Below, piece after piece: positions 1-9,300 of a stretch of DNA of 64,000 bases (positions are counted from its first letter, which is position 1; the number at the start of each line of letters is the position of its first letter). The notes beneath the pieces were generated by a model. The model did not search any database. It was given only the letters and a program-made list of their open reading frames with translations, and was not told the origin of the DNA. Location of the stretch: the NCBI GenBank assembly GCA_024867545.1, contig JANFNE010000060.1, positions 1-64,000 on the forward strand, read 5' to 3'. A program made the position numbers and the translations under genes. Origin of the DNA: Phytopythium helicoides (Eukaryota > Oomycota > Peronosporomycetes > Pythiales > Pythiaceae).

Positions 1-41
1 TTAGCGCGTCAAGGGCTCTTTATGACGCAATCGCGATCGAA

Positions 42-1457
42 TTGAGAGCTCGAGCGGGTCTCCTCGCTCTCCTCATTCGACCATTCGACGCGTGGATCAT
101 GTCCGCAGCTGATCACGTTTATCGTGACCACCTCACCTTAGAAATCGGGCCGGGGATCACTCGTGGGTCGATGAGCTGTACAGCACCGACTTGGCGGTCC
201 CCTTCGTTCGTTTTCCCAAGCATTACAAGCGACTCGACGGACAGCAGCTCCGATGCGCCAACGTCGCTCCGATCTCTCCAGCCCTCTTCGTCGAAGTCGT
301 CCCAACCTGCACTCGCGCTCTCCTCGGGGCAAAGCGGCCTTAGCGATGATTTCATCCGACCGGTTGTTACTCGGGAGGAAAGAGAGTCTAGACACAGCTA
401 TTTGGAGTCCGGGCCAGATACCAGTGCCAGAGCATGGAAAATGGAGCGTATCCAGTCGAATGGATGGTACACTTACAGCAGGAAGGACAGGGTCAGCAGC
501 CAGTCCTCAGTGAGGCGTTCTCAATCCCTGGAATTGGGGACGAGGTCTTCTCAATTGCCCAAGCGGGCGAGCTCGGCCCTTGCGAAGCGAATCAAAACCG
601 AGCGCCGCCGTCAGCAGTGTCGAACGAACCAGGCTCGGTATCGAGAGCGCCAAAAGGCCAAACTCTGGGTCAAGGAAGAAGACAATGCAGGCCTCCGTGA
701 GGTTATCAGTCTCCTGGAAGTGCAACGATCGCTTGTGCGAGCAGTCAGGACTCCGCGCACCTCGTTCGCGCAGCACGTGGTTGTGGAGTTTTACAATCGG
801 TTCCGCACGGGTCTTTCAGGAGCATGCTGGACCAAGAAGAACTTTGAGGATAGCGAGATGTTGAGCTCATACGGCCATGCTTCTCTCCGATGGATCGGCC
901 AGGGTCGAGCAGAGAATAATGCGACACTTCTTAAGCAGATTGCGTTCATGCGCACAGTGATTCATCCAGACGCCGAGGTTGGCAACGGCTTGCGAGGTCC
1001 GGATGCGCTCTTGGAACAGCTATGGCGACACTCAGTGCTCTTCAAAAATCTACGACTGGAGCTGCAGACTATCGAGCGTGTCATGGTATCAGATTCGCAC
1101 AACCATAGTGTACTAGCTGTGGGTCAAGTGCGAGCGACCATAACACAGAGAACACTCGACATTGTGCTTCCCGGTTTGAGTTCGCATCTTCGAAAGCAGC
1201 TTATTGGAAGAACGCTCGTGTTTAGCAAGCGGCTTTGCATTGAATTCGAGGAAGCCTTCGACAGCCCCATACTTCAGATCACGCGAATAAACTTGACAGT
1301 GGAAAGCGCAGGCATATTTTCGGAGGCGTTGCGCCATCCATTGGAGATCGAAGAGGCTTTGACGTGTGCTCGAATCTCACCTCACGGGTTCATTGGGGAC
1401 TTGACGAACCACCCTGGTTCCTACCACGAAGCAATGCAACAACAGTACGAGCACTAG
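42..1457 (+). CDS. bZIP transcription factor, oomycete type
   Basis: A 471-codon open frame. A basic region lies at about residues 180-205 with the core RRQQCRTNQARYRERQ, followed by a weak leucine-zipper-like stretch (about 206-235). The second half (about 245-400) contains an FYNRFRTGL-type segment like the conserved C-terminal region of oomycete bZIP proteins. The residue matching the usually invariant asparagine that contacts DNA is cysteine, a variant reported for oomycete bZIPs. Inferred role: nuclear sequence-specific DNA binding as a dimer. The first 100 residues are low-complexity, and the start is uncertain: the methionine at 99 is also possible, and the window begins only 41 nt upstream. 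It converges on a second, shorter bZIP gene on the other strand. Confidence 0.75.
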   Translation: MRARAGLLALLIRPFDAWIMSAADHVYRDHLTLEIGPGITRGSMSCTAPTWRSPSFVFPSITSDSTDSSSDAPTSLRSLQPSSSKSSQPALALSSGQSGLSDDFIRPVVTREERESRHSYLESGPDTSARAWKMERIQSNGWYTYSRKDRVSSQSSVRRSQSLELGTRSSQLPKRASSALAKRIKTERRRQQCRTNQARYRERQKAKLWVKEEDNAGLREVISLLEVQRSLVRAVRTPRTSFAQHVVVEFYNRFRTGLSGACWTKKNFEDSEMLSSYGHASLRWIGQGRAENNATLLKQIAFMRTVIHPDAEVGNGLRGPDALLEQLWRHSVLFKNLRLELQTIERVMVSDSHNHSVLAVGQVRATITQRTLDIVLPGLSSHLRKQLIGRTLVFSKRLCIEFEEAFDSPILQITRINLTVESAGIFSEALRHPLEIEEALTCARISPHGFIGDLTNHPGSYHEAMQQQYEH

Positions 1458-1504
1458 GTGGTGTGTGCTAAGCTTGTATTTCAATAGATAATTTCGTGTT
1501 GCGC

Positions 1505-1762
1505 TCACTTTACTTCGGGTTTCGAGCTCAGCAACTCAGCTCGCCGACGCTCCAGCCACCGGATCGTCGCTTTAAGCTGCTCGACGTTAAGCTCGAGTTC
1601 TTGCTCTCGGGCTCGCTGCTTTTCACGGTACCGCGCCTGGTTGACACGGCATTGCTGCAGCCTCCGCTCCGTCTTGACGCGCGTCTTTGGTGCCTTGACA
1701 GCTGTTGGTGGCGACGGAGTCAGCTTACTCATCTCGATGCCTCGTGCCGCCAGCTCCTTCAT
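1505..1762 (-). CDS. Short bZIP protein or bZIP gene fragment
   Basis: 85 codons on the minus strand. It contains the core RRLQQCRVNQARYREKQ followed by a regular coiled coil with leucines spaced as in a zipper (ELELNVEQLKATIRWLERRR), then a stop. Cysteine again replaces the conserved asparagine of the basic region, as in the convergent neighbour 48 bp away, so the two may be old duplicates. The long C-terminal domain of the neighbour is missing. Either this is a mini-bZIP (dimerisation partner or competitor) or a truncated gene. No upstream exon was identified. Function is inferred from the domain only. Confidence 0.55.
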   Translation of the reverse strand: MKELAARGIEMSKLTPSPPTAVKAPKTRVKTERRLQQCRVNQARYREKQRAREQELELNVEQLKATIRWLERRRAELLSSKPEVK

Positions 1763-2853
1763 GAATCGTTTCTGCTTGGCGCGGCACCGTACTAGGATGT
1801 GGCATTGCTCCTGTTGGCGCGTTTTGAATCACGCGACGCCCAATCAGAAGTTAGAATTTGATTATCAGACCAATCAGATTGATCATTATTCACAAATTTA
1901 TATTTCATTGGTTATAATAGAAACATTTCAGCCAATCATAGTTGAAAAACACTTACTCTAAAATATCTGAACGTCGTGACAACCTGCTTGGTAGACTGTG
2001 TTCGAAACACTTGGTCCTGCATACACTAGCTGTAACGACCGGGTGCCTGCAATATTCGATCGCCACGTAGATGACGCGAAATGTAACATAAAAGCTGGCA
2101 CGGGCTTACGCGAAGGTTGGTGGTGCAATTAAGCATACTTGGGAAACTGACCACGAGGAAGCCGAACGCGTGGGTAAACGCTTGGCGTGTTCTTGGGGTT
2201 TAGCAGGTTGAGCGACCTCGAGCAGACCGGAATCGCCAACTTCCTAACTCCTAGAGCGAACAAAGAGCTCCCCTTGCTGCTACAATTTTTTTCATCGCCG
2301 CCACTACGCACCTGGATTGAAAACCGAGAAACAAAACTGGATTTTACCTGGATTCAAATCTGGATGAACTGTATCCGTAATATAAAGGGAAAAAACTCAC
2401 AAGTACAACCTAACACCTCGCATACTGCCACGTATTGAAAAATACGAGCGCACTAATCGAGGGCGTCGTCAGCAACCGGGTTGCGACGACTGCAGCACGA
2501 CGAGCTGTGCGTCCTGCACGGCAACGTTCAACCTCCTAGCACGCTCTACACTGCGTCAGCCACCTAGCGCAGCGTGCGTGCATATTTGCTCAACGCGCTC
2601 TGGTGTCAATAACTGACACCCAGTAACTGTCGCTCCCCGCTCCCCACATCATGAAACCGCTTCACAGAAACCCACGCATCGCAGCACAACCCGCGGACGA
2701 CCCCAAACAGCAAGGTATGCAAGGGCACCTAGCGGGGCCGGGTCGCCAGTTGCGCCAGTTGCGCCAGGACTCCGACAAGTTGCCTTCGTCGAGTTACAGT
2801 CCGCATGACACAGTTAGCGGGGGCAATGCCACGGGGACGACGACAGCGAAGCC
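1763..2853. other. Intergenic, no gene recognised
   Basis: An AT-rich stretch at about 1850-1960 has several CCAAT/ATTGG boxes in both orientations and could be promoter DNA of the minus-strand bZIP. From about 2650 a degenerate run of GATGATGCTAGCGGG-like units begins, which leads into the acidic N-terminus of the MULE-type relic. Short open frames here have no recognisable content. Confidence 0.5.
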
Positions 2854-3374
2854 ATGGATGATGCTAGCGGGGACGATGCTCGCGGGTATGACCCAAGCGA
2901 GGACGGTGCCAGCGGGTCTGACGACAGCGAAGACGATAGTAGCGGGGGCGGCGCAGGCGGGGGCAAACGCGGCGAGGCCGCGGGAGGAAAAATCGATAAT
3001 GTCACTAAGGGAGGCGCCATAGCCATAGCCAGTTATGCACATGAAGATGGGCCAGCGGGTGATGCGCCGGGTGGAAAATCAGATGGATTGGTGGAGGAGA
3101 AGTTGAGCGCGCAATGCACAGAGGGAGCAGGAGACAAAGAGATTCAAGAGCGCATCAATCCGCCTAAAACTTGGCACTCGAGCTGGCAGGAGTAGGACGC
3201 GTACTTGACCAAGTATTCGCAGGAGACAATGCAAGAAATCGTCGCGAAGCATTCGATCAACCGTGCAGAGCGGAATCGCAGGATCATGAAATCCAAGAAA
3301 GGCCAAGAAGGGATTACCAAGTTGTTTCTGGCTGGTATGGGAATATTCGAGCGTACCTACTGTTGCACGCATGC

Positions 3375-3384
3375 GGGGGGGGGT

Positions 3385-3416
<32 letters not shown>
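3375..3416. repeat. Poly(G) tract
   Basis: 42 nt, all G except one T at 3384; the uninterrupted part is 32 G. It falls exactly where the MULE-type reading frame changes. It could be a true expansion able to form G-quadruplexes or an assembly artefact. Confidence 0.9.
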
Positions 3417-3418
<2 letters not shown>

Positions 3419-3615
3419 GCACAAGAGTGTAAGCGCAGGAAAGAGCCCTCGTCAGCATGTACGTCGAATCGGGTTTGAGATTCGCTTCGTGGTCCAGTGG
3501 GTTCATGGTAAATCAAGCTGGCAGTTGATGGTAAAAAAAAATGGGACTTTCTACCCCAACCACCAAGTGTTTGTAGACGTTTTTGGCACGTATCACACCT
3601 TGCGAGGAATTACCC

Positions 3616-3616
<1 letters not shown>

Positions 3617-3647
<31 letters not shown>
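3617..3647. repeat. Poly(C) tract
   Basis: 31 consecutive C, about 200 bp downstream of the poly(G) tract and in inverted relation to it. It ends 14 bp before the target duplication of the Ty3/gypsy element. Confidence 0.9.
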
Positions 3648-3666
3648 ATGACCACTAAATCTGTCC

Positions 3667-4206
3667 TGTAACAGGGTTACACAGTTTGTGCAGTGGACTG
3701 AACAAACGAGTCACACTTTGTGCTGGGCACAAATCTGTGTGTTGCAGATTGTGCGAAACGCACAATCTGTGGAGCAATGGTGCGTCACCATGGCTCCGTT
3801 CCAAGCGTCGACAGTGGTGTGGGATACACCACTGCTAGTCAAGCTCCTGACGGGATAGTGCCGAGTCACTATTCCACTGCGTACGTCCGGACAGCCACTC
3901 ATGGCTGCCCTCGCTTCTCATTGGCTGTTAGCGGGCACTAATAGCCAATCAGCGTCGCTCATTTTTGGTGCGGCGCTCATGGCCACCCATGAGCGCCTGC
4001 AATAATGCATATATAGTTTCTAGGAGGTCAGGAGCCTTTGCACCCGTCTAGCGGGTTGCTAACAATCAATACAGTTCTCATTTCTACCAGTCAAGTGTCT
4101 TTCGTCTCACACTGTACATTCAGTACAGTGTGCATACGTTAACCAAGTCAACGCTTCCTCCTTACACGCGCACGTGTAAGTCGCGTAACTGGACAGCCCA
4201 GCTACA
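3667..4206 (+). repeat. 5' LTR
   Basis: 540 bp, TG...CA ends. Contains a run of perfect hairpins, for example 3746-3755 with 3759-3768, 3812-3820 with 3826-3834, and 4108-4117 with 4123-4132. The same sequence recurs at 11262-11801. Confidence 0.95.
4007..4016 (+). promoter_or_regulatory. TATA box of the 5' LTR
   Basis: TGCATATATAG lies about 190 bp before the LTR end, downstream of several ATTGG/CCAAT boxes. Expected position for the U3/R promoter of the element. Inferred, not measured. Confidence 0.5.
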
Positions 4207-4208
4207 CC

Positions 4209-4217
4209 TGGTAGCAC
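4209..4217 (+). other. Putative primer-binding site
   Basis: TGGTAGCAC starts two bases after the LTR end. TGG complements the CCA end of a tRNA, as expected for minus-strand DNA priming. I cannot name the tRNA. Confidence 0.55.
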
Positions 4218-4254
4218 TTAGTAGTCCGTCTCACGACCGACTATTCCGAGCGCA

Positions 4255-5211
4255 ATGAGTGCGCACGTCGCGGGTGAGGACCAGCCGATGAGCGGAGCGC
4301 CGCTCACCGGTTCCCACGACATCACACGAGAGATGTGCCCGCATCTCTCGGACGCCGAGTGGTTGGCGTTCCAGCGTCTCGCTGGAGTGATCGGAGAAGC
4401 ATCCGTGGCTGCGATGCTGCAGTCACAGTCCAAGGACCAGCACCTCGCTTCGATTCGCGGGTTCATGCTGCATGAACTCTAGCAGAAGCAACAGAAGACC
4501 ACTCCTGGGGAGCCGGGCGCGCGGGGCGCGTCCGTGAAGCTCATGGTGCCTCCCTACCACGGGAAGAAGGGCGAACCACTGCTTCGGTGGTTCGTGGAGC
4601 TCGAAGACTCCATCTCGCTACGACGGATCGGGGATCCGTCGGTTCAAGTCATGTACGCCATGCCGTGCCTTGGCGGCAGCGCTAGGCGCTGGGCGTATGG
4701 TCGTAGGCTCGCGGAGCCTACGTGCTTCGCCACGTACGAAGCTTTCAAGACCGAACTGCGTGCGGCATTCGAGCCAACGCAGAACGAATTCCGCTCGAGG
4801 GCTCAATTCCTCGAGCTCAAGCAAGGCAAGCTCGACATCCGAGCTAACCCGGAGCAAGCAAGCTACCTTGCTTCGAATGTTGTGAGCAAACCGCTCACCG
4901 AAGCCACGAAGGTCGTCACCTTCATGAAGGGATTGAACGATGGGCCTGTGAAAACCCATCTGTTCCGCGTCTACCCATCGACGATGAAGGAGGCGATTGA
5001 GATTGCCTTCGCCGAAGACTTCAGCTTGAATCAAGCTGAAGAGTATGCTGTCGTCCACCACCGTCGACCACGTCTTCGGGTTGACGAGCCAGAGCCGATG
5101 GATCTTTCCTCGGCTGCTGTCGAGCGTCGACAGCGACCGCGCAAGCCGAAGCATGAGCAAGAGTGCTTCCTGTGTGGCCGTCGGGGCCACTACACTCGCG
5201 AGTGCACGTGA
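4255..5211 (+). CDS. gag of the Ty3/gypsy element, one in-frame TAG
   Basis: Starts at the first ATG after the primer-binding site. The frame is open apart from a TAG at 4480-4482 (after residue 75) and ends with TGA at 5209. The central part matches the retrotransposon Gag domain pattern (a WA..R...PTCFATYEAFKTELRAAF-like block), and the C-terminus has a CCHC zinc knuckle, CFLCGRRGHYTREC, for nucleic-acid binding in the particle. The stop is followed by CAG AAG, which resembles but does not fully match known leaky UAG contexts. Either readthrough or a recent C-to-T change (CAG to TAG) explains it. Confidence 0.8.
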
Positions 5212-5238
5212 AGTGGTCAACGCCCGCCTCGGCGTGGG

Positions 5239-6270
5239 ATGCGCGCCGACGGATTCCGTCCGCGCGGTCCACCAAAAAAACGGCAACAACCAGTAGGGGC
5301 GGGGCGCCCTACTGGTGAAGCGACGTCACGAGCCGATGTTGGCAATGTGACTGTCGCTGCCCCCGGTGCGAGGGACTCGCACCGTGAAGAGGAGGACGGG
5401 TCAGCCGGGCTGATCGTCCTCGAGGTCGCGTCGGAGGGTAGCAACCTCCGCACTTTAATGGATTCAGGCGCGTCGAACAACTTCATTCGACGTCGGAGCC
5501 TGCAGAAGGTGTGCTTCGAGGAGACTGCTGCTCCTCGAAGCGATTTGGTGGTGCGCTTGGCCACAGGGGCCGAGCTGAGCACGCGGAAGCGCGTCGTGAA
5601 CGCGTGCTTCCGATTCAAGAGACGAGTCTTCCGGGAAGACTGCATCGTGCTTGATCTCGACGACAAGTACGATATGATCCTGGGCATGCCGTGGTTGCGA
5701 CGGCATGAGCCTGTGATCGATTGGGTGACCCAATCGATCAATTTCAGAGCACGCTCCCACAAGGCCGTGGAAGCGTCGAGTGCGACAGTGAGCGTGAGCC
5801 CTGTCAGCACCGCTAGCTCACAGCGATCCCAGGCGACAGTGAGCGATGGCCCTGTCAGCCTGGATCGAGAAGAAGATAGCCGTCCGACTCCGGGAGTCGG
5901 ACGCCCCTCCGCTCAGGGAGCCGAGGGCCGACGCCGGGCGTCGAACGCTGTCTCAACGAGGAGACCAGCGAACAAGAAGATTCCTCTGCCGCGGACGCGC
6001 GAGCAGAGTGAGACGGCTTCATCTCCTTCGGGAAAAGAGATGTCAAGCAGCACGCTCCCTCTTGGAGAGGTGGAAGCGAAAGAAGACAACAGTGGTGGGC
6101 ATAGCACTGCCACCACTGACGCGCTCATGACTGGGTCAGAGCAGCGATCAACGAGCGGGGCTCGCATTGCCGTCGGCCAACCAAAGCCGACGAGAGAAAA
6201 CAAGAAGAGCGTCGTGGCGATAAATGCCATGACACAAACCTGCACTGGTGTTGAGTGTAGAGTTACCTAG
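5239..6270 (+). CDS. Aspartic protease (retropepsin) region of the Ty3/gypsy element
   Basis: Same frame as gag, continuing directly after its TGA (open from 5212; first ATG 5239). It carries the retropepsin active site LMDSGASNNF and the later hydrophobic MILGMPWLRRHEPVIDW block usual for Ty3/gypsy proteases. It is followed by a long Ser/Arg-rich linker and a TAG at 6268. The protease would normally be made as part of a Gag-Pol polyprotein and cut it. The lone stops at 5209 and 6268 in one continuous frame are discussed in the findings. Confidence 0.8.
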   Translation: MRADGFRPRGPPKKRQQPVGAGRPTGEATSRADVGNVTVAAPGARDSHREEEDGSAGLIVLEVASEGSNLRTLMDSGASNNFIRRRSLQKVCFEETAAPRSDLVVRLATGAELSTRKRVVNACFRFKRRVFREDCIVLDLDDKYDMILGMPWLRRHEPVIDWVTQSINFRARSHKAVEASSATVSVSPVSTASSQRSQATVSDGPVSLDREEDSRPTPGVGRPSAQGAEGRRRASNAVSTRRPANKKIPLPRTREQSETASSPSGKEMSSSTLPLGEVEAKEDNSGGHSTATTDALMTGSEQRSTSGARIAVGQPKPTRENKKSVVAINAMTQTCTGVECRVT

Positions 6271-6318
6271 GTCGAGCAACCTCCGAGCACGGCATCGGAG
6301 CTGGTTGCTCTTCCAGTC

Positions 6319-9300
6319 TTGAGCTGGAAGCGATTCTCGAAGGAGCTGCGCAGGGGCGCGCTCGAACAAGTGTGCGTCATCTCTGAGCAAGAGATGACGA
6401 TCGACGTCAACAAGAAGGTCGAGGAGTTACGTCAACTCCTCGTAAGCGAGAATCCTGAGGATGAGAAGACCCTCAGTGCGAAGACCAAGCGTGAGCGATT
6501 CGAGGAACAAGGCTGGGCCGCCCTCGAATCGAGTCCGTTCTACGACGTCCTGCGTGAATACGCGGACGTATTCCCGGACGAGGTTCCGGAAGAACTCCCA
6601 AAGGACAAGGGAGTTCGGCACGAGATCGATCTCGTGCCGGGGACGAAGTACTGCGTGACGCGGCAGTGGCTACTGCCGCGTGAACAAGTCAAGGCGATCG
6701 ACGAGTTCTTTGAAGCTCGTCGGAAGGCAGGACAAGTGCGTGAGTCGACCTCACCGCACAGTGCCCCGACATTTTGTGTCAAGAAGGCACAGGGTGGCTG
6801 GCGCATCGTTCATGCTTACAATAAGCTGAACGATGCAACGGTGCCGGCACAGACGCCGATACCGAGGAAGGATGTCATCATCGATTCGATGAGCGGGAGT
6901 ACAATCTTCAGTGCTCTCGACCTGCGCGACGGCTTTTATCAAGTTCTCATGCGTGAGCAGGATATCCCGCTCACGGCAGTCAGCACCCCAAGCGGGATGC
7001 TGTGGGAGTGGCTAGTGATGCCACAAGGGCTCAAGAATGCCCCAGCAACATTCAACAGATGTGTGACGCACCTGTTGCGGCCGGTGCGTGAGTTTGCACC
7101 GAGCTACTTCGACGACGTGTACATCCACAGCCGAGCTGTGGATGAGAAGACTGACGTTGAGGTGCATAAGGAGCACCTCCGTCGCCTGCTGGAGCTCATG
7201 CGGAAGCATAAGCTCTATGCCAACCTGAAGAAGTGCATCTTCGGGGCAAACGAGATACCCGTGCTTGGGTGTCTCGTCGGACGTGATGGCGTTCGCCCGG
7301 ACCCCGAGAAAGTCCGGGTGATCAACGAGTGGCCGCAGCCAAACAACCCCAAGGAACTGCGTCAGTTCCTTGGCCTCGCCACGTACTTGTGCAAGTACGT
7401 GAGCAACTATGCGGGCCGCATTCGCCCACTCTCGCAGCTCTTGAAGAAAGAGGCTGCATGGGCATGGACACCCGAGTGTCAAGGTGCCTTCGAGGCGATC
7501 AAGCAGGGCTTGACCGAGGCACCAAACTTGGCCATCGCTGACCAAGATCGAGATTTCCACGTCGTGTGTGATGCCTCCGATTTTGCAATCGGATGTGCGT
7601 TGATGCAGCGTGATCACGAGGGGCGTGATCGCGTCGTCAGCTACCAGTCGCGCCAACTCAAGCCGTTTGAGCGGAACTACCCCGTTCATGACAAGGAGCT
7701 CCTTGCCATGAAGTACGCGCTTGCGAAGTTCCGAGTCTATCTGCTCGGTGATAGACCGTTCACCGTCTACACGGACCATGCGTCCCTGCGGACAGCCGTG
7801 AAGACGCCACACATCTCGCAAAGGATGGCGAGGTGGCTACCCTTCTTCGCAGAGTACAACTTCCAGGTTGAGTACAAACCTGGAAGGCTCAACGTCGTCG
7901 CTGACGCTCTATCGCGGCGACCCGACTATGCAGTCAGGCCGGAGGAACAAGTTAACGCCGTCGGCGCTTGGAGCGCTGACGTCCCAATATCGTCGCTGAT
8001 CGACGACGTCAAGACCGCCTACACGCTTGATGAGGACATCAAGCGACTTCTCAAGTACGCAGAGACACCGTCACCAGTGTCTCTGAAGGCGCTCCCTCCA
8101 CACCTCCGAGCTCGTGCACACCGCTTTGCTGTGCACGACGGTGTCTTGCTCTATCGCGACACCGACGGCGACGCGCGCCGCGTCGTCGTGCCAAATAGTG
8201 AGGATCTCAAGCTGCGGATCCTCTACGAGTACCATGATGCGCCGGTGGCCGGCCATCTTGGACGTGAGAAGACGTACGTGCTCCTCGCGCGTGACTTCTA
8301 CTGGCCGCACCAGTACAAGTGGGTGCGCAAGTACGTTCGTGCTTGCGAGATTTGCCAGCGTGTCAAACCAGCACCTGTGTCACAGGCGCCGCTCAACTCA
8401 CTACCGATCCCATCGGAGTGTTGGGAGTCCGTCTCCATGGACTTCGTGTTTGGGTTGCCGCCCGACGCAAAGCGTCGTACGGGTGTCGTCGTCTTCGTCG
8501 ACCGATTCAGCAAGATGGTGCATCTTGCTGCTGTTCCCAAGACCATAACAGGCGCGCAAACGGCACGCCTGTTCTTTGACACGGTGTTTCGATCTCACGG
8601 CATGCCGCGTGAGATCGTGTCGGACCGCGATCCGCGGTTCCGCGGTGGTTTCTGGCAGGAGCTATTCAAGCTCCTTGGTACGCAGTTGTCGATATCGACA
8701 ACTGATCACCCTGAAACGGACGGTCAGACCGAACGCGTCAATCGCGTACTCGGTGACGTCCTGCGCAGTTACGCGCACTCGTTCCGAGACTGGAGCGAGT
8801 GTCTGCCGATGGCCGAGTTCGCCATCAACAACTCGGTGCATGCCTCGCACGGGCACACACCGTTCTTCGTGAATGCCATGCGGCACCCACGTCTGCCTTC
8901 CGTCCTGGAGACGTTGGCTCCAACCTTGAGTGGGGGAGGACCCGCAGTCTCGACGCCGAGTCTGCGTGAGAACGCAAACACGAAGAAGCGCGGACAGCAC
9001 GTAACGCTGTCTGCGGCAAAGGCAAGTTCCGACCAGTCTAAGCCGTTCTTGGACCGTCGTCAAGCAGTGATCCGGTACGTCCAAGACGCACTGGTGGCCT
9101 CTGTCGATCGACAGAAGCTGAACGCAGACAAGCATGGACGAGGAAACGTCAATGAGTTTGAACCAAATTCATTAGTGTTGCTTAGCACAAGCAACCTGCC
9201 TACACATGCAGTGCCGGACTACGGAGCGAACAAGCTCGCTTCGCGCTGCATCGGCCCGTTCACGGTGCTCGCGCGCCGTGGTACAGCGTACACACTGGAC

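Larger units (their letters stand above)
2854..3650 (+). pseudogene. Decayed MULE/FAR1-type transposase gene, N-terminal part
   Basis: An acidic Asp/Ser/Gly-rich stretch (from 2854) is followed, after an in-frame TAG at 3193, by a segment with KYSQETMQEIV, ARNRR-like NRAERNRRIMKSKK and ending FERTYCCTHA. After a long G tract, another frame gives SSWQLMVKKNGTFYPNHQVF and a TLRGIT motif. In intact oomycete proteins of the MULE transposase (SWIM/FAR1-like) group these blocks follow one another in this order. Recognition is by memory of the family, not by search. The gene is broken by a stop, by homopolymer tracts and finally by the Ty3/gypsy insertion at 3667; the catalytic core is absent. Confidence 0.55.

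Noticed and set aside
2651..3022. Separate Ala/Thr-rich protein gene
   Set aside because: Frame shadow of the acidic repeat stretch of the MULE relic.
3079..3516. Proline-rich ORF made by the poly(G) tract on the minus strand
   Set aside because: The proline run is only the homopolymer read backwards.
4618..5289. Minus-strand ORF of 223 codons opposite gag
   Set aside because: Lies wholly opposite a clear Gag with a zinc knuckle; composition is that of a mirrored frame.
7012..7821. Minus-strand ORF of 269 codons opposite reverse transcriptase/RNase H
   Set aside because: Sense strand has all catalytic motifs; no independent domain in the antisense frame.
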